A stretch of 8,378 nt of DNA from Alphaproteobacteria bacterium (GCA_016777645.1 JADHRC010000065.1:1-8378); one strand, 5' to 3'. Numbered from the stretch's first letter, positions 1 through 6,597 are shown. Notes: generated from the sequence alone by a model not told the origin. Numbers and translations: made by a program.

Positions 1-170
1 TTAGCAACTTTTTTTAATTCAGAAAGATTTGCTCCTGTACTTCCTGCAATGCCTACACCAAGTGAATCAAGTAAAAATACTTTAATTTTATTTATGGTCT
101 GATTATCTAAATTTTCAAAATTAGATTTTTGTATATGATTAGAAAACAGGTCTGCTGTTTCAATTACCAT
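1..170 (-). CDS. MmgE/PrpD family protein, N-terminal fragment (cut by window edge)
   Basis: Only the first 56 residues lie in the window; the rest of the gene, usually about 450 residues in this family, lies beyond the left edge. The fragment has the family's N-terminal helix followed by FLLDSLGVGIAGS (residues 32-44), the characteristic first conserved block of MmgE/PrpD proteins. The family includes 2-methylcitrate dehydratase, cis-aconitate decarboxylase and other enzymes acting on small hydroxy- or unsaturated carboxylic acids, so the activity cannot be fixed from this piece. The ATG at 170 is preceded by AGGA with a 5-nt gap, which supports the start. It is the last of three same-strand genes, 73 nt behind the cupin gene, and is probably co-transcribed with it. 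Confidence 0.85.
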   Translation of the reverse strand, partial: MVIETADLFSNHIQKSNFENLDNQTINKIKVFLLDSLGVGIAGSTGANLSELKKVA

Positions 171-192
171 GTCAATCCTAGTAAAAAGTTTT

Positions 193-215
193 TAGATTTT
201 AAAAGTAAAAATCTA
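193..215. repeat. AT-rich 8-bp inverted repeat between cupin and MmgE/PrpD genes
   Basis: TAGATTTT (193-200) and AAAATCTA (208-215) form a perfect 8-bp stem with a 7-nt loop in the 73-nt spacer. On the transcribed minus strand the stem is followed by AAAA and not by a T run, so it is not a standard intrinsic terminator. It may be a weak RNA hairpin between cistrons, or chance pairing in AT-rich DNA. Confidence 0.35.
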
Positions 216-243
216 GAGTTTAAATCTTTTTTCCTATCAATAC

Positions 244-618
244 CTATGATTTGTTCAACGAAATTGTCTCAAACTCAGCAGGGCTAGTAATTTCTATCAA
301 CTCTAAATCGTCTGAGTGTTTAATTTCTCTATGATGAATTCCTGGCGGTTGATAGACAACATCTCCAGCATTGAGAGTAAAAGTTCCCTCTCCTTTATAT
401 TCAAATTCAACTGACCCTTTTAATATATATACCATTTGAAACTTTAGTTTATGATAATGCCACTCACCATTAGCGTGCTTTCCTTCAATAGCTTTAATGA
501 CATTTGCTCCAAAATCACCAGAAGTAGCATCCTCTATACCTAAGTCCTTATAAGAAAAAAAACCTCTTAAACCTGATTCAAATTTATTTTCATTTGCCCT
601 TGTTATTTTAAATTTCAT
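244..618 (-). CDS. Small single-domain cupin protein (KdgF-like metal site)
   Basis: This 124-residue protein is one cupin barrel. Cupin motif 1 reads HYH (H54, H56), then Q61 where Glu is usual, then G68. Motif 2 runs from G85 through P91 and G93 to H96. H54, H56, Q61 and H96 therefore form a probable divalent-metal site. As I recall, KdgF, which opens unsaturated uronates from pectin or alginate breakdown, uses a His/His/Gln/His set with similar spacing, but Gln also occurs in other small cupins. It lacks a signal peptide and should be cytoplasmic. The ATG at 618 has AAGAGG 5 nt upstream. It lies between an enolase-superfamily gene and an MmgE/PrpD gene on the same strand, which suggests a role in small-acid catabolism. 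The cupin fold call is firm and the substrate is unknown. Confidence 0.85.
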   Translation of the reverse strand: MKFKITRANENKFESGLRGFFSYKDLGIEDATSGDFGANVIKAIEGKHANGEWHYHKLKFQMVYILKGSVEFEYKGEGTFTLNAGDVVYQPPGIHHREIKHSDDLELIEITSPAEFETISLNKS

Positions 619-630
619 AGCATCCTCTTA
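619..630 (-). promoter_or_regulatory. Ribosome binding site of the cupin gene
   Basis: On the minus strand AAGAGG (629-624) lies 5 nt before the ATG at 618. The same stretch contains an out-of-frame ATG (623-621), so the spacing is what marks the in-frame start as the real one. Confidence 0.6.
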
Positions 631-639
631 TAAAATTAT

Positions 640-691
640 TGAACCATTAAATCTTAACAGATAAATTTAAGATAGAAATAGTAAAGGTTCA
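640..691. repeat. Two nested inverted repeats in the enolase protein-cupin spacer
   Basis: An outer pair, TGAACC (640-645) and GGTTCA (686-691), encloses an inner perfect 7-bp pair, ATCTTAA (651-657) and TTAAGAT (667-673), with a 9-nt inner loop. Together they fill most of the 80-nt spacer. The inner hairpin is not followed by a clear T run on the minus strand, so it is a poor terminator. An RNA structure that adjusts cupin and MmgE/PrpD expression, or an operator, is possible but unproven. Confidence 0.4.
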
Positions 692-698
692 TACAAAT

Positions 699-1802
699 CT
701 AAAATGTACATATTTCTGGCTTGAAATCCATCCCATGACCAGGACGATTAGTTAGCCTCAACATCCCATTTTCGGGCTTTAGTGGCTGTTGCCAAAGATG
801 ATCGTACCAACCCATATACTCCAACCATGATGGGTTTTCTATTGATGCTACTATGTGAATAGATAACTCAGGAAACATATGTGGTGCAATTTTAATTCCA
901 TATTGATTAGCTAAATTGGCAGTATAAATTAAATTTGTATATCCACCTCTCATTATATCTGGTTGAAGTATATTTATTTTTTTACCCTTCATGAATGGAA
1001 GTAAGTCATGATGTGTAAAATTGTTTTCACCTGTGACAATTGCTATTGATGTTGAATTACAAATTTTTTCATATCCTTCGTAATCATCTGCCATCACAGG
1101 TTCTTCTAACCATTCAGGGTTATACTTTTCAATTTCTTTTGATACTTTTATGGTCTCTTCAACCGTCCATCCTTGATTAACATCTATCATGATACCAATA
1201 TCATTTCCCAAGGCTTGACGCATATCCCTTACATTTGAAATATCTTCTTCATTGTTAAAACAATGAGCTACCTGCATTTTTATTGATTTGAAACCACTTT
1301 GAACATATTTCTCAGCCTTTTCTATCATACCATCGTGACCCAACCCCCTATAACAACCGGATCCATAAACTGGAAGTTCTTTATCCACCCCTTTCCAGAT
1401 TTTCCATAATGGCAAATTTTTTGTTCTTCCATAACAGTCCCACAGAGCTATATCTATAGCCGACATTGCCATAACAGTAATACCCATCCTGCCTTGTATA
1501 AAAGTAGCCTTCCACATTTTAGACCATAAATAAGGTATATCCTCTATTGTTTCTCCAATTATAAGAGGCTTTAACATCTCATTAATGCACATCTCTATAG
1601 TTTTGAGTCCTCCTGCGAGAGGGTGAAGATGGCCAGTGCCAATAACACCCTCTTTGGTTTCTATTTGAATTATTAATAAATCTATTTTCTCAAGAGTTAA
1701 GAAACCAGTTTTTGGAGGATCTTGAAATGGAACTGAAGTTATTTTTGTTTTTATAGAACTAATCGTTAATTGAGTATTTTTAATTTTTTTCAACTTAAGC
1801 AT
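699..1802 (-). CDS. Enolase-superfamily protein, mandelate racemase/muconate lactonizing enzyme type (probable acid-sugar dehydratase)
   Basis: At 367 residues this is a full-length member of the MR/MLE group. The N-terminal capping domain spans about residues 13-130 and the barrel follows. Metal ligands are D207 (IDVNQGW), E233 (WLEEP) and E259 (TGENNF), each 26 residues apart as in mandelate racemase. D282 (QPDI) and H308 (APHMF) form the His-Asp dyad, and E328 sits 20 residues after the His, as in that group. On the second strand the usual KxK is K175-M-Q177, so the second Lys is Gln. The family abstracts the proton alpha to a carboxylate; with a His-Asp dyad, dehydration of an aldonate or aldarate is most likely, but racemisation cannot be excluded. 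AAGGGAG directly abuts the ATG at 1802 and lies 9 nt before an in-frame TTG (1793-1791), so translation may begin at residue 4. First gene of a three-gene minus-strand group. Confidence 0.9.
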   Translation of the reverse strand: MLKLKKIKNTQLTISSIKTKITSVPFQDPPKTGFLTLEKIDLLIIQIETKEGVIGTGHLHPLAGGLKTIEMCINEMLKPLIIGETIEDIPYLWSKMWKATFIQGRMGITVMAMSAIDIALWDCYGRTKNLPLWKIWKGVDKELPVYGSGCYRGLGHDGMIEKAEKYVQSGFKSIKMQVAHCFNNEEDISNVRDMRQALGNDIGIMIDVNQGWTVEETIKVSKEIEKYNPEWLEEPVMADDYEGYEKICNSTSIAIVTGENNFTHHDLLPFMKGKKINILQPDIMRGGYTNLIYTANLANQYGIKIAPHMFPELSIHIVASIENPSWLEYMGWYDHLWQQPLKPENGMLRLTNRPGHGMDFKPEICTF

Positions 1803-1810
1803 CTCCCTTA
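1803..1810 (-). promoter_or_regulatory. Shine-Dalgarno abutting the enolase-protein ATG
   Basis: On the minus strand TAAGGGAG ends immediately before the ATG at 1802, leaving no spacer. The in-frame TTG at 1793-1791 is 9 nt away, close to the 8-9 nt seen for the two definite TTG-started genes at 1916 and 4620. This favours TTG at codon 4 as the true start. Confidence 0.5.
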
Positions 1811-1900
1811 GTTTAAATGCTATAGATTTATAAATTTAAATGAAGAATAAAATATATTATATTTTAATGAGTTAATTGAATTTGTGTAAAATTATTTTAT
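1811..1900. promoter_or_regulatory. Divergent promoter region
   Basis: The gap between the divergent enolase-protein and PhyH genes is 113 bp and very AT-rich, and must hold promoters for both directions unless one gene is read from further away. A perfect minus-strand TATAAT lies at 1861-1856, but no good -35 box is correctly spaced from it. On the plus strand TTGAAT (1876-1881) resembles a -35 box without a convincing partner. No clear operator palindrome stands out. The region is called from gene geometry more than from motifs. Confidence 0.45.
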
Positions 1901-1901
1901 T

Positions 1902-1906
1902 AGGAG
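1902..1906 (+). promoter_or_regulatory. Ribosome binding site deciding a TTG start
   Basis: AGGAG lies 9 nt before the TTG at 1916. The downstream protein has no Met until residue 144, inside the catalytic core, so this site and the TTG fix the start. Confidence 0.75.
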
Positions 1907-1915
1907 TTTTTTTTA

Positions 1916-2818
1916 TTGAGCCCAGTAATTAATGGAACAAAGGTACCAGAATATCTTCTAGGTAGTTTAAATGAAACAATTTTGAGTCAATCAGAAGCAA
2001 TAGATCTTAGAAATGCTCTTGAAAAAGATGGCTATCTATTTCTAAGGAATGTAATAGGAAAAGATGAAATAGCAAAAGCCAGAAAAGATATTTTCCAGAA
2101 ATTAGGTGAAGTGGATGAACTTCAATATCCATTTTTTAATGGAATTGCATCTGGTAAATCTAAAAGAGACACCTTGAACTTAAATAGAGGACAATTTTGG
2201 GAACAAGTAAGTAATACACCATCACTAAGGAATATTACTAATGGTCAAACTCTAAAAAAGATTTTTGACAAAATTTTTGGTACTCCTGCAATTGGTTTTG
2301 ATTTTATCTTTCTTAGAGCCGTAGCAGGTGGAAAGTTTACTCACATGCATTGCGATGCTGGATTTTTCACCCGTAAAACACAAAAAATTTTAACCTGCTG
2401 GCTTGCCTTCACAGACGTATCGTTTGATAAAGGTCCATTATTTATAATTGAAGGATCTCACAGATTTCAGGATATCTTAAAAAAATATAATGGATTTGAT
2501 GTTGATCTGAATAAGAACCTCAAAGCCACTATCGACAAACATCCTGTTGATTTTGCTAAAGAAAGAAATAGTAAAATTCTTACTGCTGATTTCAAACCTG
2601 GAGACATCCTAGTCTTTGGAATGTATACAGTCCATGGTACTTTTGAAAACAACGCAAAAGATAAGAAAATTCGACTAACATGTGATATAAGATTTCAACC
2701 CATAAATGAACCTAAAGACCCAAGATATTTTGGCCCTAATCCTGGTGGAACAACAGGGTTAGGCTATGGAGAATTAAATAGTGCGAGACCATTAAACGAG
2801 GATTGGCACATTAGATAA
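1916..2818 (+). CDS. Phytanoyl-CoA dioxygenase (PhyH) family Fe(II)/2-oxoglutarate dioxygenase
   Basis: This 300-residue protein has the full PhyH double-stranded beta-helix core. The iron ligands are H145 and D147 (HMHCD) and the distal H240 (YTVHGT). R253 or R259 (RLTCDIRF) should bind the 2-oxoglutarate carboxylate. The block GPLFIIEGSH (173-182) and the C-terminal DIRFQP are also typical. Family members hydroxylate small molecules with O2, 2-oxoglutarate and Fe(II), and bacterial homologues act on very varied substrates, so the name does not imply phytanate metabolism. It is cytoplasmic, with no signal peptide. Translation starts at TTG behind AGGAG. It is the first gene of the plus-strand run and faces the enolase-superfamily gene head to head, which hints at shared control. 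Fold and cofactor use are sure; the substrate is unknown. Confidence 0.9.
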   Translation: MSPVINGTKVPEYLLGSLNETILSQSEAIDLRNALEKDGYLFLRNVIGKDEIAKARKDIFQKLGEVDELQYPFFNGIASGKSKRDTLNLNRGQFWEQVSNTPSLRNITNGQTLKKIFDKIFGTPAIGFDFIFLRAVAGGKFTHMHCDAGFFTRKTQKILTCWLAFTDVSFDKGPLFIIEGSHRFQDILKKYNGFDVDLNKNLKATIDKHPVDFAKERNSKILTADFKPGDILVFGMYTVHGTFENNAKDKKIRLTCDIRFQPINEPKDPRYFGPNPGGTTGLGYGELNSARPLNEDWHIR

Positions 2819-2886
2819 AAAATAACATATTAGGTATTTATTATTGAAATATTTAACTATTTGAAATTTTAAGTTAGATTCGAATA

Positions 2887-3561
2887 ATGAACAAAGTTAG
2901 GATCCACGAAAGTTGGAAAAGAGAACTTAATGACGAATTCTCTTCTATGTATATGGAAAATCTAAGAACTTTTTTAAAACAAGAGCTTAAATTAGAAAAA
3001 AAGATTTTTCCTCCCATGAATAAAGTATTCAATGCTTTTAACTTAACTCCTTTTACAAATGTTAAAATTGTTTTGGTTGGTCAAGATCCATATCATGGTA
3101 ATGGACAAGCTAATGGACTTAGTTTTTCTGTTGAAGAAAATATTAAAATTCCTCCATCGCTTCAAAATATTTTTAAGGAATTATTTACTGATTTAAGATT
3201 AACTTCACCCCAAAATGGAAGTCTTGAAAAGTGGGCTAAACAAGGAGTTTTATTATTAAACAATTGTCTAACTGTTGAAAAAGGTCGCCCTGGATCTCAT
3301 CAAGGTAAAGGATGGGAAAAGTTTACAGATAAAGTTTTACAGACTGTTAATGATAAAAAAAAGCATATTGTATTTATTTTGTGGGGAAGAAAGGCACAAG
3401 AAAAAGGTAATTTTTTAGATAAAAATCGTCATTTAGTAATTGAAAGCTCACATCCATCGCCCTTTTCAGCTCACACGGGATTTTTTGGATCCAAGCCCTT
3501 TTCAAGGGCAAACAAATATCTTCTCGAAAAAAGAATTGAGCCTATAGATTGGCAATTATAA
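2887..3561 (+). CDS. ung: Uracil-DNA glycosylase, family 1
   Basis: The enzyme removes uracil from DNA as the first step of base-excision repair. At 224 residues it has normal family-1 length and all signature blocks: the water-activating loop GQDPYHG (65-71, catalytic D67, with Y69), F80 in LSFSV for base stacking, LLLNNCLTV (122-130) with the uracil-reading Asn, and HPSPFSA (189-195) with the catalytic His and the DNA-intercalating loop, where Phe takes the place of the common Leu. GSKPFSRAN follows at 201-209. The ATG at 2887 follows an in-frame stop 10 nt upstream, so no longer start exists, although no good Shine-Dalgarno is seen. It sits 68 nt after the PhyH gene and is functionally unrelated to its neighbours. 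Confidence 0.97.
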   Translation: MNKVRIHESWKRELNDEFSSMYMENLRTFLKQELKLEKKIFPPMNKVFNAFNLTPFTNVKIVLVGQDPYHGNGQANGLSFSVEENIKIPPSLQNIFKELFTDLRLTSPQNGSLEKWAKQGVLLLNNCLTVEKGRPGSHQGKGWEKFTDKVLQTVNDKKKHIVFILWGRKAQEKGNFLDKNRHLVIESSHPSPFSAHTGFFGSKPFSRANKYLLEKRIEPIDWQL

Positions 3562-3620
3562 AAAGGTTAATCATAAACCCTCATCAAAATCACTTTTAAC
3601 AAATTAAAAATGTTTAAAAT

Positions 3621-4571
3621 ATGAATTATGAAAACAACTCAAATGGTATCTTATTCGTGATAATTGCGATGGCTCTATTTTCAATCCAAGATGCTTTAAT
3701 AAAATTTATATTTGAACAAGCTGCACTCTATGAAATCTACTTTGGTAGAATTTTTATAGCATCTATAATTTTAGGGTTGTTCATTCTAGTTACTAAAAGA
3801 AAACTTAAAATTAAGACTGAATATCCTTTTTTAACTATTATTAGAGTATTATTACATTTTTTTGCTTTTAGCTTTTTTTTCATATCTCTAACCTATATGA
3901 GCCTTGCAATGGCAAATGCTTTATTCTTCTCAAGTCCCTTTTTCATTTCTATTTTTGCAAGATTTTTCTTGAAAGAAAAAATAGGTATAAGAAGATGGTC
4001 TGCTATAATTATGGGTTTTTTAGGAATATATATTATTCTAGATCCTGATTTCAGAGACTTTGAATATAAAAATTTATTACCTGTTTTATGTGCGTTATTT
4101 TATGCATTATCAATGACAATAACAAAAATAACATCAGATAAAGACGATTTTCATACTCAACTTTTTTATTTTTGCGCTATTGCACTTGGATTATGTATGA
4201 TCATATTTTTAATATTTGGCTCTGGAAAATTTGATAATTTCCAAGATCCAACAATGAAATTCATTTTTAGAGAATGGTTTACTAATATAAACTTTGCTTG
4301 GAAATATATCTTTATAATGGGCGTTTTAGCTTCTATCTCTTTTGCATTTATTTTCAAAGCGTATAGTTCATATTCACCATCCGTTATATCCTTGTTTGAA
4401 TACTCACTCATTATTTGGTCAGTTATTATAGGATTTATTTATTTTAATGACACACCAAGTTTTAGAACTTTTTTAGGAATTATTTTAATTATTGGAGCAG
4501 GGATTTATATATATTTTAGAGAAAAATTAAAAAAACAAAATGTAGCTTTGACTTTACCCATAAGACGGTGA
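3621..4571 (+). CDS. EamA/DMT-superfamily inner-membrane transporter
   Basis: The 316-residue protein has about ten hydrophobic segments, near residues 9-30, 37-57, 70-90, 92-113, 124-140, 152-169, 180-200, 228-247, 253-274 and 280-298. These form two EamA halves, about 8-140 and 152-298. Typical marks are the first-helix phrase around SIQDALIKF (21-29), an R43 after helix 2 begins, the FFSSPFF stretch before a FLKEK loop (116-120), and a basic tail after the last helix. The family exports or imports amino acids, sugar-nucleotide or other small metabolites across the inner membrane. Substrate and direction cannot be read from sequence. No clear ribosome binding site precedes the ATG. Its place in the run suggests, but does not show, transport of the compound handled by nearby enzymes. 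Confidence 0.9.
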   Translation: MNYENNSNGILFVIIAMALFSIQDALIKFIFEQAALYEIYFGRIFIASIILGLFILVTKRKLKIKTEYPFLTIIRVLLHFFAFSFFFISLTYMSLAMANALFFSSPFFISIFARFFLKEKIGIRRWSAIIMGFLGIYIILDPDFRDFEYKNLLPVLCALFYALSMTITKITSDKDDFHTQLFYFCAIALGLCMIIFLIFGSGKFDNFQDPTMKFIFREWFTNINFAWKYIFIMGVLASISFAFIFKAYSSYSPSVISLFEYSLIIWSVIIGFIYFNDTPSFRTFLGIILIIGAGIYIYFREKLKKQNVALTLPIRR

Positions 4572-4606
4572 AAATTAAATAAAATAAAAAGTTTAATAAA
4601 ATATCT

Positions 4607-4611
4607 AGGAG
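4607..4611 (+). promoter_or_regulatory. Ribosome binding site deciding a TTG start
   Basis: AGGAG lies 8 nt before the TTG at 4620, matching the arrangement upstream of the PhyH gene. It supports the TTG over any internal ATG. Confidence 0.7.
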
Positions 4612-4619
4612 TTAACAGT

Positions 4620-5057
4620 TTGAATAAGAAACATCCAGGAGTTAAGGCACTTTATGACTTTATCAATGCTTTCAATACTGTACAGAAAACAAATATTATT
4701 AGTAAGCTTCATTTCCCACATTATGTTCATTCAGATGGCAATGAACCTGTTGTTTATGAAGATGGTGAAATCTTTTGGAAAACTATTCAGGTACAGTTCA
4801 AAAAAATGATAAATGAAGAAAATTGGCATTTTTCTACCCTAGATAAATGTGACATTATCACTGTTACTGAAAAATCTTTACAATGCTTTGTTGAGTTTAA
4901 TAGAAGGGACAAAAACAAAAAGAGCTACGGTACTGCAAAAGGCATCTGGATTGCCACTTTTAAAAATAATTCCTGGGGTCTACAAATACGTTCAATGATC
5001 CCAGTCTCTGGTACTATAAGCTCTTTAGCTGGGACAAAAATGAATGAACTTAAATGA
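4620..5057 (+). CDS. SnoaL/NTF2-like small protein
   Basis: This 145-residue soluble protein has the outline of the NTF2-like fold: an N-terminal helix with FINAFNT (14-20), the phrase LHFPHYVH (30-37), a mid helix with WKTIQVQF (53-60), and C-terminal strands containing CFVEFNRRD (89-97), GIWIATF (108-114) and WGLQIRSM (119-126). NTF2-like proteins may be isomerases, dehydratases or non-catalytic ligand-binding subunits; no catalytic pair can be named here with confidence. The start is TTG behind AGGAG. The last 14 nt overlap the start of the next gene in another frame, so the two are probably translationally coupled and act in the same process. The fold call comes from pattern recognition; function is unknown. 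Confidence 0.7.
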   Translation: MNKKHPGVKALYDFINAFNTVQKTNIISKLHFPHYVHSDGNEPVVYEDGEIFWKTIQVQFKKMINEENWHFSTLDKCDIITVTEKSLQCFVEFNRRDKNKKSYGTAKGIWIATFKNNSWGLQIRSMIPVSGTISSLAGTKMNELK

Positions 5058-6021
5058 AATCCAATTCATTGGCAGAAACCTGAAAAGACCTGAGTGCGTC
5101 TTAGTTGACCAAGAAGAAACACTTCATATTGCTGATTGGCGGGGTGGAGTTACTTTAATTTCCAAAAATGGAGACCAAAAAACAATCTTGGCAAATGGAT
5201 CTTTTAAGCCTAGACCTAATGGAATAGCAATTCATCCTAATGGAGGCTGGCTTTTAACCCATTTAGGGGAAAAAGATGGAGGGGTCTATAGACTAAAACA
5301 AAACGGAGACCTTTCTTCATTTATTTTAGATATTAATAGTCAACCTATACCCCCGACAAATTTTATCCATATTGATCAAATTGGTCGAATTTGGATAACG
5401 GTAAGCACTAGGCTAATTCCTCGTATATTAGGTTGCAAACCTAATTGGGGTGACGGGTTTATTATATTGATAGACGAAGATGGCCCTAGAATTGTTGCTG
5501 ACAATTTAGGTTTTACTAATGAATGTCTTATACATCCAAATACAGGTGATCTATATGTAAATGAAACATTTTCAAAATGCCTATCAAAATTTGAAGTCTC
5601 AGATACTGGTGATCTTATAAATAAAGAAATAATTTATAAATTTGGAGTAGGTGAGTTCCCTGACGGTTTTGCATTTGATACAGAAGGATGTATTTGGGTA
5701 ACATGTGTCGTTAGCAACAAACTCATCAGAATAGGTCCTAAAGGTGAAAAACAAATTATTATTGATGATAGTGACCCAAAACATGTTTCAGATGTCGAAG
5801 AAGCCTATCAAATAGGTTTGTTAGAAAGAAAACATCTTGATAATATAGTTAGTAAAAGACTTAAAAATATCTCAAGCATTGCTTTTGGTGGAGATGATCT
5901 TAAAACAATTTATTTAGGATGTTTGCTTGGTGAACAAATAGCAAGTTTCAAAACAGATATAGCTGGGTTGCCTCCTTCACATTGGAGCCCAATAAAATTA
6001 TTAAATAAAAAATTTCAGTAA
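5044..6021 (+). CDS. SMP-30/gluconolactonase-like six-bladed beta-propeller protein
   Basis: The 325-residue protein carries the metal-binding set of the SMP-30 lactonase family at the expected places: E17 (RPECVL), N106 (PPTNFIHID), N159 (GFTNE) and D207 (FPDGFAFD). Propeller phrases such as HIADW, NGIAIHPNG and GDLYVNET recur. Residues about 245-276 form a probably helical insertion before ISSIAFGG, and the protein ends with LGCLLGEQIASF; I recognise this arrangement as a subfamily common in bacteria. Family enzymes hydrolyse sugar lactones or related esters, usually with Ca or Zn. It lacks a signal peptide, so it should be cytoplasmic. The ATG at 5044 lies inside the end of the preceding gene and has only a weak GGGA upstream, which fits coupled translation. 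Lactonase activity is likely and the substrate is unknown. Confidence 0.88.
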   Translation: MNLNEIQFIGRNLKRPECVLVDQEETLHIADWRGGVTLISKNGDQKTILANGSFKPRPNGIAIHPNGGWLLTHLGEKDGGVYRLKQNGDLSSFILDINSQPIPPTNFIHIDQIGRIWITVSTRLIPRILGCKPNWGDGFIILIDEDGPRIVADNLGFTNECLIHPNTGDLYVNETFSKCLSKFEVSDTGDLINKEIIYKFGVGEFPDGFAFDTEGCIWVTCVVSNKLIRIGPKGEKQIIIDDSDPKHVSDVEEAYQIGLLERKHLDNIVSKRLKNISSIAFGGDDLKTIYLGCLLGEQIASFKTDIAGLPPSHWSPIKLLNKKFQ

Positions 6022-6023
6022 GT

Positions 6024-6040
6024 TAGACTTTCGTCTATTT
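6024..6040. terminator. Small bidirectional hairpin between convergent genes
   Basis: TAGAC (6024-6028), loop TTTC, and GTCTA (6033-6037) form a 5-bp stem followed by TTT on the plus strand. Read from the minus strand the loop is GAAA, a stable GNRA tetraloop. It fills the 13-bp gap between the converging stops and overlaps the minus-strand stop codon. The stem is short and the T run brief, so termination may be weak. Confidence 0.4.
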
Positions 6041-6577
6041 CCAATTTGGTCCATAGAACCAAGCAACTAGAGAACGTCTTGTCCCTGCCGTAACTTTAGA
6101 AACTCTGTGGCGCAAATATGAAGGAAAAATTATTATAGTACCTTGAGATTTAAAATCCATAGAGGTTTTAATATCTTCAAACTCAAAAAAGCCTCCTTTA
6201 TATTCATTTTCATGACTTAATTGAATTGAGATAGACAGCTTTCTATCAAAACCTTCTTGACCATTCCAGTTTACATCATGATGCCAGTCATATTTTCCGC
6301 CCTCATCTGATCTATATTCAGTAAATTGAATTTCTGATTTATTATTTAATTCAACATGAAATATTTTTTCATTAGCTTCTAAAATATAATTCCATAAAAA
6401 TTCTTTTACCCAGTTCTCAGTTATCCAACATATCTTACTACTTCTTTTTTTTTGTATTGATTTATTTTTGGAGAAAACTGTAGCGTCAAACAAAGAGTTA
6501 TTATCTACAAGGTCTAAAATTTTATTAATTTGTTTGATATTTAAAGCTGACTGCAAAACATAAAATTGTTCTCGCAT
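6035..6577 (-). CDS. 2OG-Fe(II) oxygenase, prolyl-4-hydroxylase-like (phage/PKHD type)
   Basis: The 180-residue protein is a compact 2-oxoglutarate/Fe(II) hydroxylase. H99 and D101 (DWHHDV) and H157 (YLRHRV) are the iron ligands, and R167 or R168 (GTRRSLVAWF) should bind 2-oxoglutarate. The phrases RKLSISIQLS (112-121), GTIIIFPS (146-153) and FYGPNW (174-179) closely recall small oxygenases that I know from T4-like marine phages and their bacterial relatives, some related to PKHD-type prolyl hydroxylases. Possible targets are proline in proteins or a small molecule; none can be named. The ATG at 6577 is preceded by AAAGG with an 8-nt gap and by a TATAAT about 20 nt upstream, so it probably has its own promoter. 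It is not closely related to the PhyH enzyme in this window. Confidence 0.88.
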   Translation of the reverse strand: MREQFYVLQSALNIKQINKILDLVDNNSLFDATVFSKNKSIQKKRSSKICWITENWVKEFLWNYILEANEKIFHVELNNKSEIQFTEYRSDEGGKYDWHHDVNWNGQEGFDRKLSISIQLSHENEYKGGFFEFEDIKTSMDFKSQGTIIIFPSYLRHRVSKVTAGTRRSLVAWFYGPNWK

Positions 6578-6597
6578 ATAAAAAGCCTTTATAAAAT

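Noticed and set aside
193..215. AT hairpin as an intrinsic terminator between cupin and MmgE/PrpD
   Set aside because: On the transcribed strand it is followed by A residues and not T, and the stem has only one G-C pair.
2467..2652. 61-codon minus-strand frame inside the PhyH gene
   Set aside because: It is a shadow of a well-supported gene, with no recognisable protein sequence or ribosome site.
4166..4411. 81-codon minus-strand frame inside the permease gene
   Set aside because: It lies wholly within the EamA coding sequence and resembles no protein.
5599..5784. 61-codon minus-strand frame inside the SMP-30-like gene
   Set aside because: It is antisense to conserved propeller sequence including the D207 metal ligand.
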